Positions 45,731 through 59,280 are shown, counted from the stretch's first letter. The stretch is DNA of 64,000 bases from Yersinia frederiksenii ATCC 33641 (GCF_000754805.1 NZ_KN150731.1:3583886-3647885), one strand, 5' to 3'. Notes: generated by a model from the sequence alone, not told the origin. Program-made: numbers and translations.

Positions 45731-46630
45731 ATGCGAATGTCACATATCAATTTTAATCATCTGTATTATTTTTGGCAGGTGTGTAAGGAAGGTTCAGTCG
45801 TTGGTGCTGCGGAAGCTTTATTTCTGACACCACAGACCATAACCGGGCAAATTAAAGCTTTGGAAGAACGTCTGGGCGGCAAATTATTTAAGCGCCAAGG
45901 GCGCGGGCTGGTGCCATCAGAGCTAGGGCAGTTGGTTTTTCGCTATGCCGATAAAATGTTTATGCTCAGCCATGAAATGCTGGATATCGTTAATTACCGT
46001 AAAGAAGCTAACTTACTTTTTGATGTCGGTGTTGCCGATGCACTATCCAAGCGGCTGGTTAGCCAAGTGCTAGAGACTGCCGTGGCAGACCATGAAAAAA
46101 TTCACTTGCGCTGTTTTGAATCAACCCATGAAATGCTACTGGAGCAGTTAAGCCAGCATAAACTGGATATGATTTTGTCTGATTGCCCTGTCGATTCCAG
46201 CCAACAAGAAGGGCTATTCTCTGTGAAGCTTGGCGAGTGCAGTGTCAGTTTTTACTGTCGTCAGCCCATTCCGGAGTTACCGTTCCCGGCTTGTTTACAG
46301 CAAAAGCGTTTGTTGATTCCAGGGCGCCGTTCTATGTTGGGACGTAAATTATTGAACTGGATTAATAGCAAAGGGCTCAAAGTGGAGATTTTGGGGGAGT
46401 TTGATGACGCGGCATTGATGAATGCTTTTGCTCTCTATAACAATGCCATTTTTGTTGCACCGACAATATATGCAGCTGACACCTATGCTAAAGATGACAA
46501 AATTGTAGAAATTGGCCGCTTAGATAATGTACAGGAAGAGTATTACGTTATTTTTGCTGAGCGTATGATCCAGCACCCGGCGGTACAGCGGGTATGTAAC
46601 AAAGATTTTTCTGCACTCTTTAGGGGCTAA
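45731..46630 (+). CDS. nhaR: LysR-type activator NhaR
   Basis: NhaR is the LysR-family activator of nhaA and, in E. coli, of osmC and the pga biofilm operon. The 299-residue product aligns over its full length with E. coli NhaR, including [39 protein letters not shown] at the N-terminus and the [15 protein letters not shown] segment in the effector domain. The start has aaggag seven bases upstream. Confidence 0.97.
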   Translation: MRMSHINFNHLYYFWQVCKEGSVVGAAEALFLTPQTITGQIKALEERLGGKLFKRQGRGLVPSELGQLVFRYADKMFMLSHEMLDIVNYRKEANLLFDVGVADALSKRLVSQVLETAVADHEKIHLRCFESTHEMLLEQLSQHKLDMILSDCPVDSSQQEGLFSVKLGECSVSFYCRQPIPELPFPACLQQKRLLIPGRRSMLGRKLLNWINSKGLKVEILGEFDDAALMNAFALYNNAIFVAPTIYAADTYAKDDKIVEIGRLDNVQEEYYVIFAERMIQHPAVQRVCNKDFSALFRG

Positions 46631-46672
46631 AATTTGCAGACTAAAAAGAGTTTGTGGGTTTGCAAAATATGT

Positions 46673-46700
46673 AAAAAAACCGGCCTAGGCCGGTCTTTTT
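46673..46700. terminator. Bidirectional terminator between nhaR and rpsT
   Basis: The palindrome accggcctaggccggt (46679-46694) has an A-run before it and a T-run after it, so it terminates both converging transcripts. Confidence 0.93.
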
Positions 46701-46723
46701 ACTAAGCAGTCGACGTAATGCAA

Positions 46724-46987
46724 TTACTGCATTGCGTTGATTTGCGCTACTAAGTTTGACTTATGGCGCGCTGCTTTGTTTTTGTGGATCAGACCTTTAC
46801 AGGACTGACGATCCACGATTGGTTGCATTTCATTAAATGCTTTTTGCGCTGCGTCTTTATCGCCAGCTGCAATTGCCGCATACACCTTCTTAATGAAGGT
46901 ACGCACCATTGAGCGACGGCTAGCGTTATGCTTGCGGCGTTTCTCAGACTGTACGGCGCGTTTCTTAGCTGATTTGATATTAGCCAA
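46724..46987 (-). CDS. rpsT: 30S ribosomal protein S20
   Basis: S20 is a primary 16S rRNA binder of the 30S subunit. The 87-residue, highly basic product ([20 protein letters not shown] start) has the family length. The start codon is TTG, matching the known UUG start of E. coli rpsT, where translation is autoregulated. It is separated by 429 bp from the divergent ribF. Confidence 0.97.
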
Positions 46988-47416
46988 GGTCCAACTCCCA
47001 AATATATTCTATTGAGGACAATTCAAAGGCCGAGGAATATGCCCTTTTAGCCTTCGTTTGTCAATGGATTTGTGCAAATAAGCGCCGTTTGTACGGGCGG
47101 CACTTGCTACGTTGTGATGGAGCGGGATTTTACCAGCTTCGCGCTGCGGAATACAGTCTTTCGAAAGAAAATTCCACAGTTCACTGCCTCGAAGGGATTC
47201 GACAGTGATTCTTGCGGATGGTGATTCTTGCAAAAATCTCAGCCTGCTTCTGTATTCAACGGCGAACGTATTCTACAGGATAAAGTCAGTAAAAGGGATT
47301 TTACCTGCAGATTATTGGCAAAATGGTATGACTTTCGATTAAAGGTGCCAATCGCGGGTTAACCTTAACCGCTGTACAAGGTATAATCCGGCGATTTCCA
47401 CTGTTTTGAGCCAGCT
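46988..47416. promoter_or_regulatory. rpsT-ribF divergent intergenic region
   Basis: This region holds the rpsT leader on the minus strand and the ribF promoter on the plus strand. A minus frame at 47009-47233 is probably not a gene; no family was recognised. No riboswitch-like FMN element was recognised. Confidence 0.45.
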
Positions 47417-48355
47417 ATGGAGCTAATTCGCGGTATACATAATATCCGGGCACGCCACCATGGTTGCGTGTTAACTATCGGTAATTTTGATGGTGTCCAT
47501 CGCGGACATCAGGCCTTATTGGAGCAGCTAAAGCGTGAAGGTCGGCGCTTGGGGCTGCCTGTTATGGTAATGATATTTGAACCGCAACCACTGGAATTGT
47601 TTGCTGCAGATAAAGCACCAGCACGGCTGACGCGTTTGCGTGATAAAGCCAAGTATCTGGCCGAGGCCGGTATTGACTATTTATTGTGCGTTAAATTTGA
47701 TCCGCGTTTTGCTGCTAATACTGCGCAAGCTTTCGTTGCTCAGTTGCTGGTAGAGAAGTTGGGTGTTAAGTTTTTAACCGTTGGTGATGATTTCCGCTTT
47801 GGTGCTGGGCGTCAGGGTGATTTTCATCTATTACAGCAAGCGGGAGCTGAGTTTGGTTTTGATGTTATCAGCACCGACAGCTTTTGTGATGCCGGGTTGC
47901 GTATTAGCAGCACCGCGATTCGTCAGGCACTTAATGACGACGATTTGGTATTGGCCGAGACACTGCTAGGCCATCCATACAGCATTTCTGGCCGCGTGGT
48001 TCACGGTGACGAACTGGGGCGCACAATGGGTTTCCCGACGGCGAATTTGCCGTTAAAACGTTTGGTTGCTCCGGTAAAAGGAGTGTATGCAGTTGATGTG
48101 TATGGCTTGGGTCCAAAGCCATTGCCCGGCGTTGCCAATATTGGCACTCGGCCTACCGTTGCGGGCATTCGCCAGCAGCTAGAGGTTCATCTGCTTGATG
48201 TAACTATGGATCTCTATGGGCGCCATATTGATGTGGTGCTCCGCGCAAAACTGCGCAATGAACAGCGTTTTGCTTCGCTCGATGCGTTGAAGCAGCAAAT
48301 CGCCAATGATGTGGTGACGGCCCGAACATTTTTCGGGCTAAAGACACCGGTTTAA
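47417..48355 (+). CDS. ribF: Bifunctional riboflavin kinase / FMN adenylyltransferase
   Basis: RibF makes FMN from riboflavin, then FAD. The 312-residue product has an N-terminal adenylyltransferase with [17 protein letters not shown], and the conserved [14 protein letters not shown] and [10 protein letters not shown]. The C-terminal riboflavin kinase has [20 protein letters not shown]. ileS follows after 31 bp. It heads the ribF-ileS-lspA-fkpB-ispH operon. Confidence 0.97.
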   Translation: MELIRGIHNIRARHHGCVLTIGNFDGVHRGHQALLEQLKREGRRLGLPVMVMIFEPQPLELFAADKAPARLTRLRDKAKYLAEAGIDYLLCVKFDPRFAANTAQAFVAQLLVEKLGVKFLTVGDDFRFGAGRQGDFHLLQQAGAEFGFDVISTDSFCDAGLRISSTAIRQALNDDDLVLAETLLGHPYSISGRVVHGDELGRTMGFPTANLPLKRLVAPVKGVYAVDVYGLGPKPLPGVANIGTRPTVAGIRQQLEVHLLDVTMDLYGRHIDVVLRAKLRNEQRFASLDALKQQIANDVVTARTFFGLKTPV

Positions 48356-48386
48356 TATTTCTAGCCGAAACGGAACCGAGAATCTA

Positions 48387-51203
48387 ATGAGTGACTACAA
48401 GAATACCCTGAATTTGCCTGAAACAGGGTTCCCGATGCGCGGCGATCTGGCTAAGCGTGAACCTGACATGCTGAAACGTTGGTATGAGCAGGATCTGTAC
48501 GGGATTATTCGTACGGCCAAGAAGGGTAAAAAGACCTTTATTTTGCACGACGGCCCTCCATATGCGAACGGCAACATTCACATTGGTCACTCTGTTAACA
48601 AAATTCTCAAAGATATTATTATTAAATCGAAAGGAATGGCTGGCTACGACTCACCTTATATTCCAGGTTGGGACTGCCATGGTTTGCCGATCGAGTTAAA
48701 AGTTGAGCAGTTAATTGGTAAGCCGGGTGAGAAGGTCAGTGCCGCGGAATTCCGTGCTGCCTGTCGTAAATACGCCGCTGAACAAGTTGAAGGCCAGAAA
48801 GCCGACTTTATCCGTCTGGGCGTGTTGGGCGATTGGGACCATCCTTACCTGACGATGGATTTCAAGACTGAAGCCAATATCATTCGCGCATTAAGCAAAA
48901 TCATTGATAACGGGCACCTGCACAAAGGCGCGAAGCCTGTGCACTGGTGTACAGATTGCGGTTCGTCACTGGCTGAAGCTGAAGTCGAATATTACGATAA
49001 AACATCGCCGTCTATTGATGTGCGTTTTAACGCGATTGATGTCGCCGCAGTGAGCGCAAAATTTGGTGTAACTCAGGTCAATGGTCCGATTTCGCTGGTT
49101 ATCTGGACTACCACTCCGTGGACCTTGCCTGCTAACCGCGCCATTTCCCTGAATGCCGAATACGCTTATCAGTTGGTGCAGGTTGAAGGTGAATGCCTGA
49201 TTTTAGCCGCTGATTTGGTTGAAAGCGTTATGAAGCGCGCGGGTATTACCCAGTGGACGGTATTGGGTGAATGTAAAGGTGCTGATCTTGAACTGCTGCG
49301 CTTTGCTCATCCATTTATGGGCTTTGATGTTCCAGCGATTTTAGGCGATCACGTCACTCTGGATGCCGGTACCGGCGCAGTCCATACGGCACCAGGTCAT
49401 GGCCCGGATGACTTTGTTATCGGCCAGAAGTACGGTTTGGAAGTTGCCAATCCGGTGGGGCCGAACGGCTGCTACCTCGCAGGAACCTATCCAACGCTGG
49501 ACGGCCTGTTTGTATTTAAAGCCAACGATGTGATTGTGGAGCTGTTGCGTGAAAAAGGCGCATTGCTGAAAGTCGAAAAACTGGTCCACAGCTACCCATG
49601 TTGCTGGCGTCACAAAACGCCAATCATCTTCCGCGCTACCCCGCAATGGTTCATCAGTATGGATCAAAAGGGTCTGCGTAAGCAGTCTTTGGAAGAGATC
49701 AAAGGTGTGCAGTGGATCCCGGATTGGGGTCAGGCGCGTATCGAAACCATGGTGGCAAACCGCCCAGATTGGTGCATCTCACGTCAGCGTACTTGGGGCG
49801 TGCCGATGTCTCTATTTGTCCATAAAGAGACCGAAGTGCTCCACCCACGCAGCACTGAACTGATGGAAGAAGTGGCCAAGCGCGTAGAGCAAGACGGTAT
49901 TCAGGCGTGGTGGGATCTGGATCCTGCTGAAATCCTGGGCGCTGACGCCGCAGATTACGTTAAAGTTCCCGACACTCTGGACGTCTGGTTTGACTCTGGT
50001 TCAACCCACTCTTCAGTGGTTGATGTGCGTCCTGAGTTTAATGGCCACAGCCCGGATATGTATCTGGAAGGTTCTGACCAACATCGTGGCTGGTTTATGT
50101 CGTCATTGATGATTGCGACGGCGATGAAAGGTAAAGCGCCATATCGCCAAGTGCTGACTCATGGTTTCACTGTTGATGGTCAAGGGCGCAAAATGTCCAA
50201 ATCCATCGGCAACACCATCAGTCCGCAAGATGTCATGAACAAACTGGGTGGCGATATCCTGCGTTTGTGGGTGGCATCAACGGATTACACCGGTGAAATT
50301 GCTGTATCTGATGAAATTCTGAAACGTTCCGCTGATTCATATCGTCGTATCCGTAACACCGCGCGCTTCTTGCTGGCGAACCTGAATGGTTTTGATCCCG
50401 CACAGCATCAGGTGAAACCGGAAGATATGGTGGTGGTTGACCGTTGGGCCGTAGGCCGTGCACAGGCCGCACAAGCCGAAATCATGGCAGCGTATGAAAA
50501 TTATGATTTCCACTTAGTGGTACAGCGTTTGATGCAGTTCTGCTCGGTTGAGATGGGTTCTTTCTATCTCGATATCATTAAAGACCGTCAGTACACTGCA
50601 AAAGGTGACAGTGTTGCCCGCCGCAGTTGCCAGACTGCACTGTTCCATATTGCCGAAGCATTAGTGCGCTGGATGGCACCTATCATGTCCTTCACTGCGG
50701 ATGAAATCTGGAATCAATTACCAGGTCAACGTCCACAGTATGTCTTCACTGAAGAGTGGTATGAAGGGCTATTCGGGTTGGCGGGTGACGAAAGTATGAA
50801 CGATACTTTTTGGGCTGAGCTGTTGAAAGTCCGTGGCGAAGTCAACAAGGTGCTGGAGCAGGCTCGTAGTGACAAACAGATCGGTGGTTCACTGGAAGCC
50901 GCTGTGACCTTGTATGCCACACCGGAACTGGCTGAACGTCTGAACAGCTTGCAAGATGAGTTGCGCTTCGTGTTGCTAACCTCAGGGGCTAAAGTCGCCG
51001 ATTACGCTGATGCGGGTGATGATGCGCAGCAAAGCGAACTTATTGCCGGGCTGAAAATTACCTTTAATAAAGCTGATGGTGAGAAGTGCCCACGTTGCTG
51101 GCATTACACTCAAGATATCGGTTTGGTAGCGGAACATGCTGAGCTGTGCGGCCGCTGTGTCACTAACGTTGCCGGAGACGGTGAAGAGCGTAAGTACGCC
51201 TGA
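48387..51203 (+). CDS. ileS: Isoleucyl-tRNA synthetase
   Basis: IleS charges tRNA-Ile. The 938-residue class I synthetase has the HIGH motif in [11 protein letters not shown], the KMSKS motif in [10 protein letters not shown], an editing (CP1) domain between them, and a C-terminal zinc-binding pair CPRC...CGRC. The length equals E. coli. The TGA stop overlaps the ATG of lspA by one base. Confidence 0.99.
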   Translation: MSDYKNTLNLPETGFPMRGDLAKREPDMLKRWYEQDLYGIIRTAKKGKKTFILHDGPPYANGNIHIGHSVNKILKDIIIKSKGMAGYDSPYIPGWDCHGLPIELKVEQLIGKPGEKVSAAEFRAACRKYAAEQVEGQKADFIRLGVLGDWDHPYLTMDFKTEANIIRALSKIIDNGHLHKGAKPVHWCTDCGSSLAEAEVEYYDKTSPSIDVRFNAIDVAAVSAKFGVTQVNGPISLVIWTTTPWTLPANRAISLNAEYAYQLVQVEGECLILAADLVESVMKRAGITQWTVLGECKGADLELLRFAHPFMGFDVPAILGDHVTLDAGTGAVHTAPGHGPDDFVIGQKYGLEVANPVGPNGCYLAGTYPTLDGLFVFKANDVIVELLREKGALLKVEKLVHSYPCCWRHKTPIIFRATPQWFISMDQKGLRKQSLEEIKGVQWIPDWGQARIETMVANRPDWCISRQRTWGVPMSLFVHKETEVLHPRSTELMEEVAKRVEQDGIQAWWDLDPAEILGADAADYVKVPDTLDVWFDSGSTHSSVVDVRPEFNGHSPDMYLEGSDQHRGWFMSSLMIATAMKGKAPYRQVLTHGFTVDGQGRKMSKSIGNTISPQDVMNKLGGDILRLWVASTDYTGEIAVSDEILKRSADSYRRIRNTARFLLANLNGFDPAQHQVKPEDMVVVDRWAVGRAQAAQAEIMAAYENYDFHLVVQRLMQFCSVEMGSFYLDIIKDRQYTAKGDSVARRSCQTALFHIAEALVRWMAPIMSFTADEIWNQLPGQRPQYVFTEEWYEGLFGLAGDESMNDTFWAELLKVRGEVNKVLEQARSDKQIGGSLEAAVTLYATPELAERLNSLQDELRFVLLTSGAKVADYADAGDDAQQSELIAGLKITFNKADGEKCPRCWHYTQDIGLVAEHAELCGRCVTNVAGDGEERKYA

Positions 51204-51712
51204 TGAGTAAACCTATTTGTTCGACCGGATTGCGCTGGTTATGGCTGGCAGTACTGGTGGTGATTTTGGATCTCGGTAGCAAACAGTGGGTCATGACCCA
51301 CTTTGCTCTGTATGAATCTGTGCCACTGATTCCTTTTTTCAACCTGACCTATGCCCAGAATTTTGGTGCAGCATTTAGCTTCCTTGCGGATAAAAGTGGT
51401 TGGCAGCGTTGGTTCTTTGCGGGGATAGCTATCGGTATTTCAGTCATATTGATGGTGCTGATGTATCGCTCTACCGCTAAACAACGTCTACTTAATTGCG
51501 CTTATGCTCTGATTATCGGTGGGGCATTGGGTAACTTGTTTGATCGTATGGTGCATGGCGCGGTGATCGATTTTATCGATTTCCACGTCAATAACTGGCA
51601 TTTCCCAACCTTTAACATTGCCGATACAGCAATCTGTATCGGTGCTGCGTTGGTGATATTTGAAGGCTTCTTAAGCCCGGCTGAAAAAACGGCGATCGAT
51701 AAAGGTGAATGA
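51203..51712 (+). CDS. lspA: Prolipoprotein signal peptidase (signal peptidase II)
   Basis: LspA cleaves lipoprotein signal peptides in the inner membrane after diacylglyceryl transfer. The 169-residue product has four hydrophobic segments and the conserved [29 protein letters not shown] and [11 protein letters not shown] stretches that carry the two catalytic aspartates. Its ATG overlaps the ileS stop. Confidence 0.97.
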   Translation: MSKPICSTGLRWLWLAVLVVILDLGSKQWVMTHFALYESVPLIPFFNLTYAQNFGAAFSFLADKSGWQRWFFAGIAIGISVILMVLMYRSTAKQRLLNCAYALIIGGALGNLFDRMVHGAVIDFIDFHVNNWHFPTFNIADTAICIGAALVIFEGFLSPAEKTAIDKGE

Positions 51713-51713
51713 G

Positions 51714-52199
51714 ATGTCCGAGCACGTACAAGGCAATCAAGTACAAGAGAACAGCGCTGTATTAGTGCATTTCACTCTGAAGCTGGAAGATGGCTCGACG
51801 GCAGAATCAACCCATATCCACGGGAAACCCGCGCTGTTTCGTTTAGGCGATAACAGCCTTTCCGATGCGCTGGAACAGCAGTTGATGGGTTTAAAGGCAG
51901 GCGATAAGCACGCTTTTACCTTGCAGCCTGAAGATGCTTTTGGTTTGGAAAGTCCTGATTTGATTCAATACTTCACTCAGCGTGATTTTGCACAAACCGG
52001 TGTGCCGGATGCGGGGACTATCATGCTGTTTACTTCTCGCGATGGCAGTGAAATGCCGGGCGTAGTGCGCGAAGTGGCTGAAGAATCTATTACTGTTGAT
52101 TTTAATCACCCGTTGGCCGGGCATATCGTCAGCTTTGAAATTGAAGTGCTGGAGATTGACCCCCAACAGGAGGAAATGCATGCAGATATTGCTGGCTAA
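51714..52199 (+). CDS. fkpB: FKBP-type peptidyl-prolyl isomerase FkpB
   Basis: FkpB (SlpA) is a small cytoplasmic FKBP-type cis-trans prolyl isomerase and chaperone. The 161-residue product has the FKBP core [18 protein letters not shown], an IF insert and [13 protein letters not shown]. It is about 12 residues longer than E. coli FkpB. The frame opens at a GTG (51705), but the ATG at 51714 has aaggtg upstream. Its last 20 bases overlap the start of ispH. Confidence 0.95.
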   Translation: MSEHVQGNQVQENSAVLVHFTLKLEDGSTAESTHIHGKPALFRLGDNSLSDALEQQLMGLKAGDKHAFTLQPEDAFGLESPDLIQYFTQRDFAQTGVPDAGTIMLFTSRDGSEMPGVVREVAEESITVDFNHPLAGHIVSFEIEVLEIDPQQEEMHADIAG

Positions 52200-53133
52200 T
52201 CCACGTGGCTTTTGTGCCGGGGTTGATCGGGCTATCAGTATTGTGGAGCGCGCGATCGAGATGTATGGCGCGCCGATTTATGTCCGTCACGAAGTGGTGC
52301 ATAACCGCTATGTGGTTGATAGCTTACGCGAGCGCGGTGCTATCTTTATCGAGGATATCTCTGAGGTGCCAGATGGCTCCATTCTGATTTTCTCGGCCCA
52401 TGGTGTGTCGCAGGCGGTTCGAGCAGAAGCCCGTGCGCGGGATTTAACCATGTTGTTTGATGCCACTTGTCCATTGGTGACCAAAGTTCATATGGAAGTT
52501 GCGCGCGCCAGCCGCAAAGGGAAAGAAGCTATCCTGATTGGCCATGCTGGCCATCCTGAAGTGGAAGGCACGATGGGGCAATACAGCAATCCGAAAGGGG
52601 GAATGTATCTGGTTGAATCCCCTGATGATGTTTGGAAACTGGATGTTAAAGACGAGAACAATCTCTGCTTTATGACCCAAACAACATTGTCAGTTGATGA
52701 TACCTCTGCTGTTATCGATGCCTTACATAAGCGTTTCCCTAAGATTATCGGTCCGCGTAAAGATGATATCTGCTATGCCACGACCAACCGGCAGGAAGCG
52801 GTGCGGAATTTGGCAAGTGATGCGGATGTGGTCCTGGTGGTTGGCTCGAAAAACTCATCTAACTCAAATCGTTTAGCCGAGTTAGCACAGCGAATGGGTA
52901 AGTCGGCTTATCTGATTGATTCTGCGGATGATATCCAAGAGTCATGGCTACAGAATGCGGCATGTATTGGCGTTACTGCTGGCGCATCTGCCCCTGATAT
53001 TTTGGTACAACAGGTCATCGAGCGCTTGCAATCCTTTGGGGCGGGCGGGTCGGTTGAACTCCGTGGCCGAGAAGAGAATATCGTCTTCGAAGTCCCCAAA
53101 GAATTGCGTGTTGAGGTTAAGCAGATCGACTGA
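52180..53133 (+). CDS. ispH: 4-hydroxy-3-methylbut-2-enyl diphosphate reductase
   Basis: IspH makes IPP and DMAPP in the last step of the MEP isoprenoid pathway with a [4Fe-4S] cluster. The 317-residue product has the three cluster cysteines C12 ([11 protein letters not shown]), the middle one in [11 protein letters not shown], and the last in [11 protein letters not shown]. The frame opens upstream, but [11 protein letters not shown] at 52180 has aggagg and matches the family. It overlaps fkpB by 20 bases, implying coupled translation. Confidence 0.98.
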   Translation: MQILLANPRGFCAGVDRAISIVERAIEMYGAPIYVRHEVVHNRYVVDSLRERGAIFIEDISEVPDGSILIFSAHGVSQAVRAEARARDLTMLFDATCPLVTKVHMEVARASRKGKEAILIGHAGHPEVEGTMGQYSNPKGGMYLVESPDDVWKLDVKDENNLCFMTQTTLSVDDTSAVIDALHKRFPKIIGPRKDDICYATTNRQEAVRNLASDADVVLVVGSKNSSNSNRLAELAQRMGKSAYLIDSADDIQESWLQNAACIGVTAGASAPDILVQQVIERLQSFGAGGSVELRGREENIVFEVPKELRVEVKQID

Positions 53134-53176
53134 TCTGGCATTGATTATCTCTGACATAAATTCATTAATGCACATC

Positions 53177-53203
53177 AAGCAGCCCTCAGTGGCTGCTTTT
53201 TTA
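53177..53203 (+). terminator. Terminator of the ribF-ispH operon
   Basis: The arms aagcagcc (53177-53184) and ggctgctt (53191-53198) are followed by T. The hairpin lies 43 bases past the ispH stop. Confidence 0.92.
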
Positions 53204-54369
<1,166 letters not shown>

Positions 54370-54601
54370 AGGTGTAAAGCACAGCCAGTGATGTGGTTGT
54401 TTTTATCATAATTATTTGATAATAGGGCAATATTTTATTGTCCTTTTTTATATTTTCATAAAAATGGCTTGTTTTGACTGATTGTATGTTTATAGCTTTG
54501 TTTATGTATGTTTATCTTCGTTTTTTTGTTGTTTGTTATCTTGGTTTAGCATTTACCCTCATTTATCCCTACCTGGAATGGTATTTTTCAGTCACCTACC
54601 C

Positions 54602-54617
54602 CCGCAACCGTTTACTA
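54602..54617. promoter_or_regulatory. PurR-like site upstream of carAB P1
   Basis: ccgcaaccgtttacta resembles the PurR consensus ACGCAAACGTTTNCGT. PurR, with other factors, represses carAB P1 in E. coli. The match is moderate. Confidence 0.45.
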
Positions 54618-54644
54618 TGTTAAGTTAGCTTGTATTTTTGCCGC

Positions 54645-54650
54645 TATAAT
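54645..54650 (+). promoter_or_regulatory. carAB P1 -10 element
   Basis: A consensus TATAAT lies about 190 bp upstream of the carA start and 28 bp after the PurR-like site. It corresponds in place to the pyrimidine-regulated P1 promoter of E. coli carAB. The -35 is poor. Confidence 0.5.
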
Positions 54651-54792
54651 TAGCTCATTTTAACGAGAACCGCAAAAAACAGAGAAAAAATGGTGCTTTG
54701 GCTAGACAAAAGCGTCACTCATCATTAAAATGCGCCCAATTTGCCAAAAATTAGCTTTGAGGGCGGTTTTTGCATTGATTTAGATCGTTAGA

Positions 54793-54831
54793 TGTGAATT
54801 AATATGCAAATAATGTGACTGTTTATTCCTT
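54793..54831. promoter_or_regulatory. Tandem ARG boxes at carAB P2
   Basis: Two 18-bp ArgR boxes (54793-54810, 54814-54831) each match the half-sites TGAAT...ATTCA with about one mismatch per half. They are spaced by exactly 3 bp, the canonical ArgR hexamer layout. They end 10 bp before the carA start codon. Confidence 0.82.
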
Positions 54832-54841
54832 GGAGGGTGTT

Positions 54842-56005
54842 TTGATTAAGTCAGCGCTATTGGTTCTCGAAGACGGAACCCAATTTCACGGTCGGGCCAT
54901 CGGGGCAGAGGGTACGGCAGTGGGGGAAGTGGTCTTCAATACGTCGATGACCGGTTATCAAGAAATCCTCACTGATCCTTCCTACTCCCGCCAGATCGTT
55001 ACTCTTACTTATCCCCATATCGGCAATGTCGGCACCAATGCTTCCGATGAAGAATCCTCCGCAGTACACGCCCAAGGTCTTGTCATTCGCGACCTGCCAT
55101 TGATTGCCAGCAACTACCGTAATGAAGAAGGCTTATCTGAATATCTCAAGCGGCACAATATTGTGGCGATTGCGGATATCGATACCCGTAAGCTGACCCG
55201 GTTGCTACGCGAGAAAGGCGCTCAAAATGGCTGCATTATTGTGGGTGACTTATCTGATGCCGCTTTGGCACTGGAAAAAGCCAAAGCATTCCCTGGCTTG
55301 AAGGGGATGGATCTGGCGAAAGAAGTGACCACTAAAGAAGTTTACAACTGGCTGCAAGGCAGTTGGACTCTGGAAGGTGATTTACCGGCGGCGAAACAGC
55401 CAGAAGAACTGCCATTCCATGTTGTGGCATATGACTACGGTGTAAAACGCAATATTCTGCGCATGCTGGTGGATCGCGGCTGCCGTTTGACCGTGGTTCC
55501 AGCACAAACGCCCGCTGAAGAGGTTCTGAAGCTGAATCCAGATGGCATTTTCTTATCCAATGGTCCAGGGGATCCAGAGCCATGCGATTATGCTATCGCG
55601 GCGATTAAACGCTTCTTGGAAACGGATATTCCAGTGTTTGGTATTTGCTTAGGCCATCAATTACTGGCTTTGGCGAGTGGCGCGAAGACGGTAAAAATGA
55701 AATTTGGTCACCACGGTGGTAACCACCCAGTCAAGGATTTGGATGCAAACTGTGTGATGATCACCGCACAGAACCACGGTTTCGCGGTTGATGAAACCAC
55801 ATTGCCATCCAACCTGCGCACGACACACGTTTCTCTATTCGATGGTTCCCTGCAAGGGATTCACCGCACTGATAAAGCAGCTTTCAGCTTCCAGGGACAC
55901 CCTGAAGCCAGCCCAGGGCCGCACGATGCCGCTCCGCTGTTTAATCACTTTATCGAACTGATTGAAGCCTATCGCGCATCATCAGCAAGCACTAATAGCA
56001 AGTAA
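54842..56005 (+). CDS. carA: Carbamoyl-phosphate synthase small subunit
   Basis: CarA is the glutamine amidotransferase subunit that supplies ammonia to CarB for carbamoyl phosphate, used for arginine and pyrimidines. The 387-residue product has the class I GATase catalytic cysteine in [12 protein letters not shown] and the GHHGGNHPV segment. The start is TTG at 54842 ([20 protein letters not shown]), with ggagg upstream; E. coli carA also uses UUG. The upstream GTG at 54815 lies inside an ARG box and is not the start. carB follows after 15 bp. Confidence 0.96.
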   Translation: MIKSALLVLEDGTQFHGRAIGAEGTAVGEVVFNTSMTGYQEILTDPSYSRQIVTLTYPHIGNVGTNASDEESSAVHAQGLVIRDLPLIASNYRNEEGLSEYLKRHNIVAIADIDTRKLTRLLREKGAQNGCIIVGDLSDAALALEKAKAFPGLKGMDLAKEVTTKEVYNWLQGSWTLEGDLPAAKQPEELPFHVVAYDYGVKRNILRMLVDRGCRLTVVPAQTPAEEVLKLNPDGIFLSNGPGDPEPCDYAIAAIKRFLETDIPVFGICLGHQLLALASGAKTVKMKFGHHGGNHPVKDLDANCVMITAQNHGFAVDETTLPSNLRTTHVSLFDGSLQGIHRTDKAAFSFQGHPEASPGPHDAAPLFNHFIELIEAYRASSASTNSK

Positions 56006-56020
56006 TCAGGAGCTAAGACC

Positions 56021-59000
56021 ATGCCAAAACGTACCGATATAAAAAGCATCCTGATTCTCGGCGCTGGCCCAATCGTCATCGGCCAGGCTTGTGAGTTTGA
56101 CTACTCCGGTGCTCAAGCTTGTAAGGCCCTGCGTGAAGAGGGTTACCGCGTCATACTGGTAAACTCTAACCCTGCCACCATTATGACCGACCCAGAGATG
56201 GCCGATGCGACCTATATCGAGCCAATTCACTGGGAAGTGGTGCGCAAAATCATTGAAAAAGAGCGCCCAGATGCAGTGCTGCCAACCATGGGCGGGCAAA
56301 CCGCGCTGAACTGCGCGTTGGAACTGGAACGTCAGGGAGTTCTGGCTGAATTTGGCGTCACCATGATTGGTGCGACCGCCGATGCTATCGATAAAGCAGA
56401 AGACCGTCGTCGCTTTGATATTGCGATGAAGAAAATTGGTCTGGATACAGCTCGTTCAGGTATCGCGCATAACATGGAAGAAGCTCTGGCCGTAGCGGCT
56501 GATGTCGGCTTCCCATGCATTATTCGCCCATCCTTTACCATGGGTGGCACCGGTGGTGGTATTGCGTATAACCGTGAAGAGTTTGAAGAGATTTGCGAGC
56601 GCGGTCTGGACTTATCGCCAACCAAAGAGTTGCTGATTGATGAGTCACTGATTGGTTGGAAAGAGTATGAAATGGAAGTTGTCCGCGATAAAAATGACAA
56701 CTGTATCATTGTCTGCTCCATCGAGAACTTCGATGCCATGGGCATCCATACCGGTGACTCTATCACGGTAGCTCCAGCTCAGACGCTGACCGACAAAGAA
56801 TATCAAATCATGCGTAATGCCTCGATGGCAGTACTGCGTGAAATCGGTGTCGAAACCGGTGGCTCTAACGTACAGTTCTCGGTTAACCCGAAGAATGGCC
56901 GTTTGATCGTCATTGAAATGAACCCGCGTGTATCCCGCTCTTCTGCTCTGGCCTCTAAAGCAACCGGCTTCCCCATTGCCAAGATTGCCGCCAAGCTGGC
57001 TGTGGGTTATACGCTGGATGAGTTAATGAATGACATCACGGGGGGCCGCACTCCAGCTTCCTTCGAGCCCTCCATTGATTATGTTGTGACCAAAATTCCG
57101 CGTTTTAACTTCGAAAAATTTGCGGGAGCGAATGACCGTCTGACCACACAGATGAAATCTGTTGGTGAAGTGATGGCGATTGGCCGCACTCAGCAGGAGT
57201 CACTGCAAAAAGCCTTGCGCGGTCTGGAAGTTGGCGCCACCGGCTTTGATCCTAAAGTCAGCCTTGATGACCCTGAAGCACTGACTAAAATTCGCCGTGA
57301 GTTGAAAGAAGCGGGTGCGGAGCGTATCTGGTATATCGCCGATGCATTCCGCGCAGGAATGTCTGTTGACGGTGTCTTCAACCTGACCAATATTGACCGC
57401 TGGTTCTTGGTGCAGATTGAAGAGCTGGTTCGTTTGGAAGAGAGCGTCGCAGAATGCGGTATCAATGGTCTGACTGCCGAGTTTATGCGCCAACTGAAAC
57501 GCAAAGGCTTTGCTGATGCCCGTCTGGCGAAATTGGTCGGTGCGGCTGAAAGTGAAGTGCGCAAACTGCGTTACAAATATGGTTTGCATCCAGTTTATAA
57601 GCGCGTTGACACCTGTGCGGCAGAATTCTCTACCGATACTGCCTATATGTACTCAACTTATGAAGAAGAGTGCGAGTCCAACCCAACTAGCGACCGCCCG
57701 AAAGTGATGGTGCTAGGTGGCGGGCCGAACCGTATCGGCCAAGGGATTGAGTTCGACTATTGCTGTGTTCATGCATCACTGGCACTGCGTGAAGATGGTT
57801 ATGAAACCATTATGGTGAACTGTAACCCAGAAACTGTTTCCACTGACTATGACACTTCCGACCGCCTCTATTTTGAGTCTGTCACACTGGAAGATGTACT
57901 GGAAATTGTCCGCATCGAGAAACCGACCGGCGTAATTGTGCAGTACGGTGGACAAACGCCACTGAAACTGGCTCGTGAGCTGGAAGCTGCTGGTGTGCCG
58001 GTGATTGGTACCAGCCCGGATGCTATTGACCGTGCCGAAGACCGCGAACGTTTCCAACAGGCGGTAAACCGTCTGGGCTTGAAACAACCGGCTAACGCCA
58101 CTGTTGCCACCATTGAACAGGCAGTTGAGAAAGCCTCCGGTCTGGGTTACCCGCTGGTGGTCCGCCCATCTTATGTACTGGGTGGGCGTGCGATGGAAAT
58201 CGTGTATGACGAAGTTGACCTGCGTCGTTACTTCCAAAATGCTGTCAGTGTGTCGAATGATGCGCCTGTATTGCTGGACCGTTTCCTTGATGACGCGGTT
58301 GAAGTGGATGTGGATGCCATTTGTGACGGTGAGCGGGTATTAATCGGCGGCATCATGGAGCATATCGAGCAAGCAGGGGTTCACTCCGGTGACTCAGCCT
58401 GTTCATTGCCTGCTTACACCCTGAGCAAGGAAATTCAGGATGTTATGCGCCAGCAAGTTGAAAAACTGGCCTTTGAGCTCTGTGTTCGCGGCTTGATGAA
58501 CGTGCAGTTTGCTGTGAAGAATAACGAAGTTTACCTGATTGAAGTGAACCCACGAGCGGCGCGTACTGTGCCTTTCGTCTCTAAAGCGACCGGTATGCCG
58601 CTGGCAAAAATTGCCGCGCGCGTAATGGTAGGGCAGAGTTTGGCAGAGCAAGGCATTCTGGAAGAAATTATTCCTCCTTATTACTCTGTAAAAGAAGTGG
58701 TGCTGCCATTCAATAAATTCCCAGGTGTTGACCCGATTTTAGGGCCAGAAATGCGCTCTACCGGTGAAGTTATGGGGGTTGGGCGTACCTTCGCTGAAGC
58801 ATTCTCTAAAGCGATGCTGGGTAGCCAGTCTGGTATGAAAAAGAGTGGCCGGGCACTGTTATCGGTGCGCGAAGGTGACAAACATCGTGTGGTTGATTTG
58901 GCGGCAAAACTGCTTAAACAGGGCTTTGAATTGGATGCGACTCACGGCACTGCGGTGGTGCTGGGTGAGGCGGGTATCAATCCACGCTTGGTCAACAAGG

Positions 59001-59254
59001 TGCATGAAGGGCGTCCACACATTCAAGACCGTATCAAGAATGGTGAATACACTTATATCGTGAATACAACGGCAGGACGTCAGGCAATTGAAGACTCCAA
59101 ACTGATCCGCCGCAGTGCTTTACAATATAAGGTGCATTACGACACTACGCTAAATGGCGGTTTCGCAACAGCCATGGCACTGAATGCAGATCCAACTGAA
59201 CAAGTGATTTCAGTGCAAGAGATGCATGCCAAGATTAAGAATATGAAAGGCTAA
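56021..59254 (+). CDS. carB: Carbamoyl-phosphate synthase large subunit
   Basis: CarB makes carbamoyl phosphate from bicarbonate, ammonia and two ATP. The 1077-residue product (E. coli 1073) has two homologous ATP-grasp halves, each starting with a nucleotide-binding loop ([38 protein letters not shown]). The C-terminal allosteric domain binds ornithine and UMP. It is cotranscribed with carA and ends at a strong terminator. Confidence 0.99.
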   Translation: MPKRTDIKSILILGAGPIVIGQACEFDYSGAQACKALREEGYRVILVNSNPATIMTDPEMADATYIEPIHWEVVRKIIEKERPDAVLPTMGGQTALNCALELERQGVLAEFGVTMIGATADAIDKAEDRRRFDIAMKKIGLDTARSGIAHNMEEALAVAADVGFPCIIRPSFTMGGTGGGIAYNREEFEEICERGLDLSPTKELLIDESLIGWKEYEMEVVRDKNDNCIIVCSIENFDAMGIHTGDSITVAPAQTLTDKEYQIMRNASMAVLREIGVETGGSNVQFSVNPKNGRLIVIEMNPRVSRSSALASKATGFPIAKIAAKLAVGYTLDELMNDITGGRTPASFEPSIDYVVTKIPRFNFEKFAGANDRLTTQMKSVGEVMAIGRTQQESLQKALRGLEVGATGFDPKVSLDDPEALTKIRRELKEAGAERIWYIADAFRAGMSVDGVFNLTNIDRWFLVQIEELVRLEESVAECGINGLTAEFMRQLKRKGFADARLAKLVGAAESEVRKLRYKYGLHPVYKRVDTCAAEFSTDTAYMYSTYEEECESNPTSDRPKVMVLGGGPNRIGQGIEFDYCCVHASLALREDGYETIMVNCNPETVSTDYDTSDRLYFESVTLEDVLEIVRIEKPTGVIVQYGGQTPLKLARELEAAGVPVIGTSPDAIDRAEDRERFQQAVNRLGLKQPANATVATIEQAVEKASGLGYPLVVRPSYVLGGRAMEIVYDEVDLRRYFQNAVSVSNDAPVLLDRFLDDAVEVDVDAICDGERVLIGGIMEHIEQAGVHSGDSACSLPAYTLSKEIQDVMRQQVEKLAFELCVRGLMNVQFAVKNNEVYLIEVNPRAARTVPFVSKATGMPLAKIAARVMVGQSLAEQGILEEIIPPYYSVKEVVLPFNKFPGVDPILGPEMRSTGEVMGVGRTFAEAFSKAMLGSQSGMKKSGRALLSVREGDKHRVVDLAAKLLKQGFELDATHGTAVVLGEAGINPRLVNKVHEGRPHIQDRIKNGEYTYIVNTTAGRQAIEDSKLIRRSALQYKVHYDTTLNGGFATAMALNADPTEQVISVQEMHAKIKNMKG

Positions 59255-59280
59255 TGCGGGTGATAAGCCAGTAAATGAGA

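Noticed and set aside
47009-47233. 74-codon minus-strand frame upstream of rpsT
   Set aside because: It lies in the rpsT leader and promoter region and has no recognised family. The position is like the doubtful E. coli yaaY, which has a different sequence.
54815-54841. Upstream GTG as the carA start
   Set aside because: The extra nine codons fall within the second ARG box and ribosome site. Homology and ggagg spacing favour the TTG at 54842.
56006-59254. Several long minus-strand frames across carB
   Set aside because: They are shadows of the strongly biased carB codons on the other strand, with no independent start signals or family motifs.
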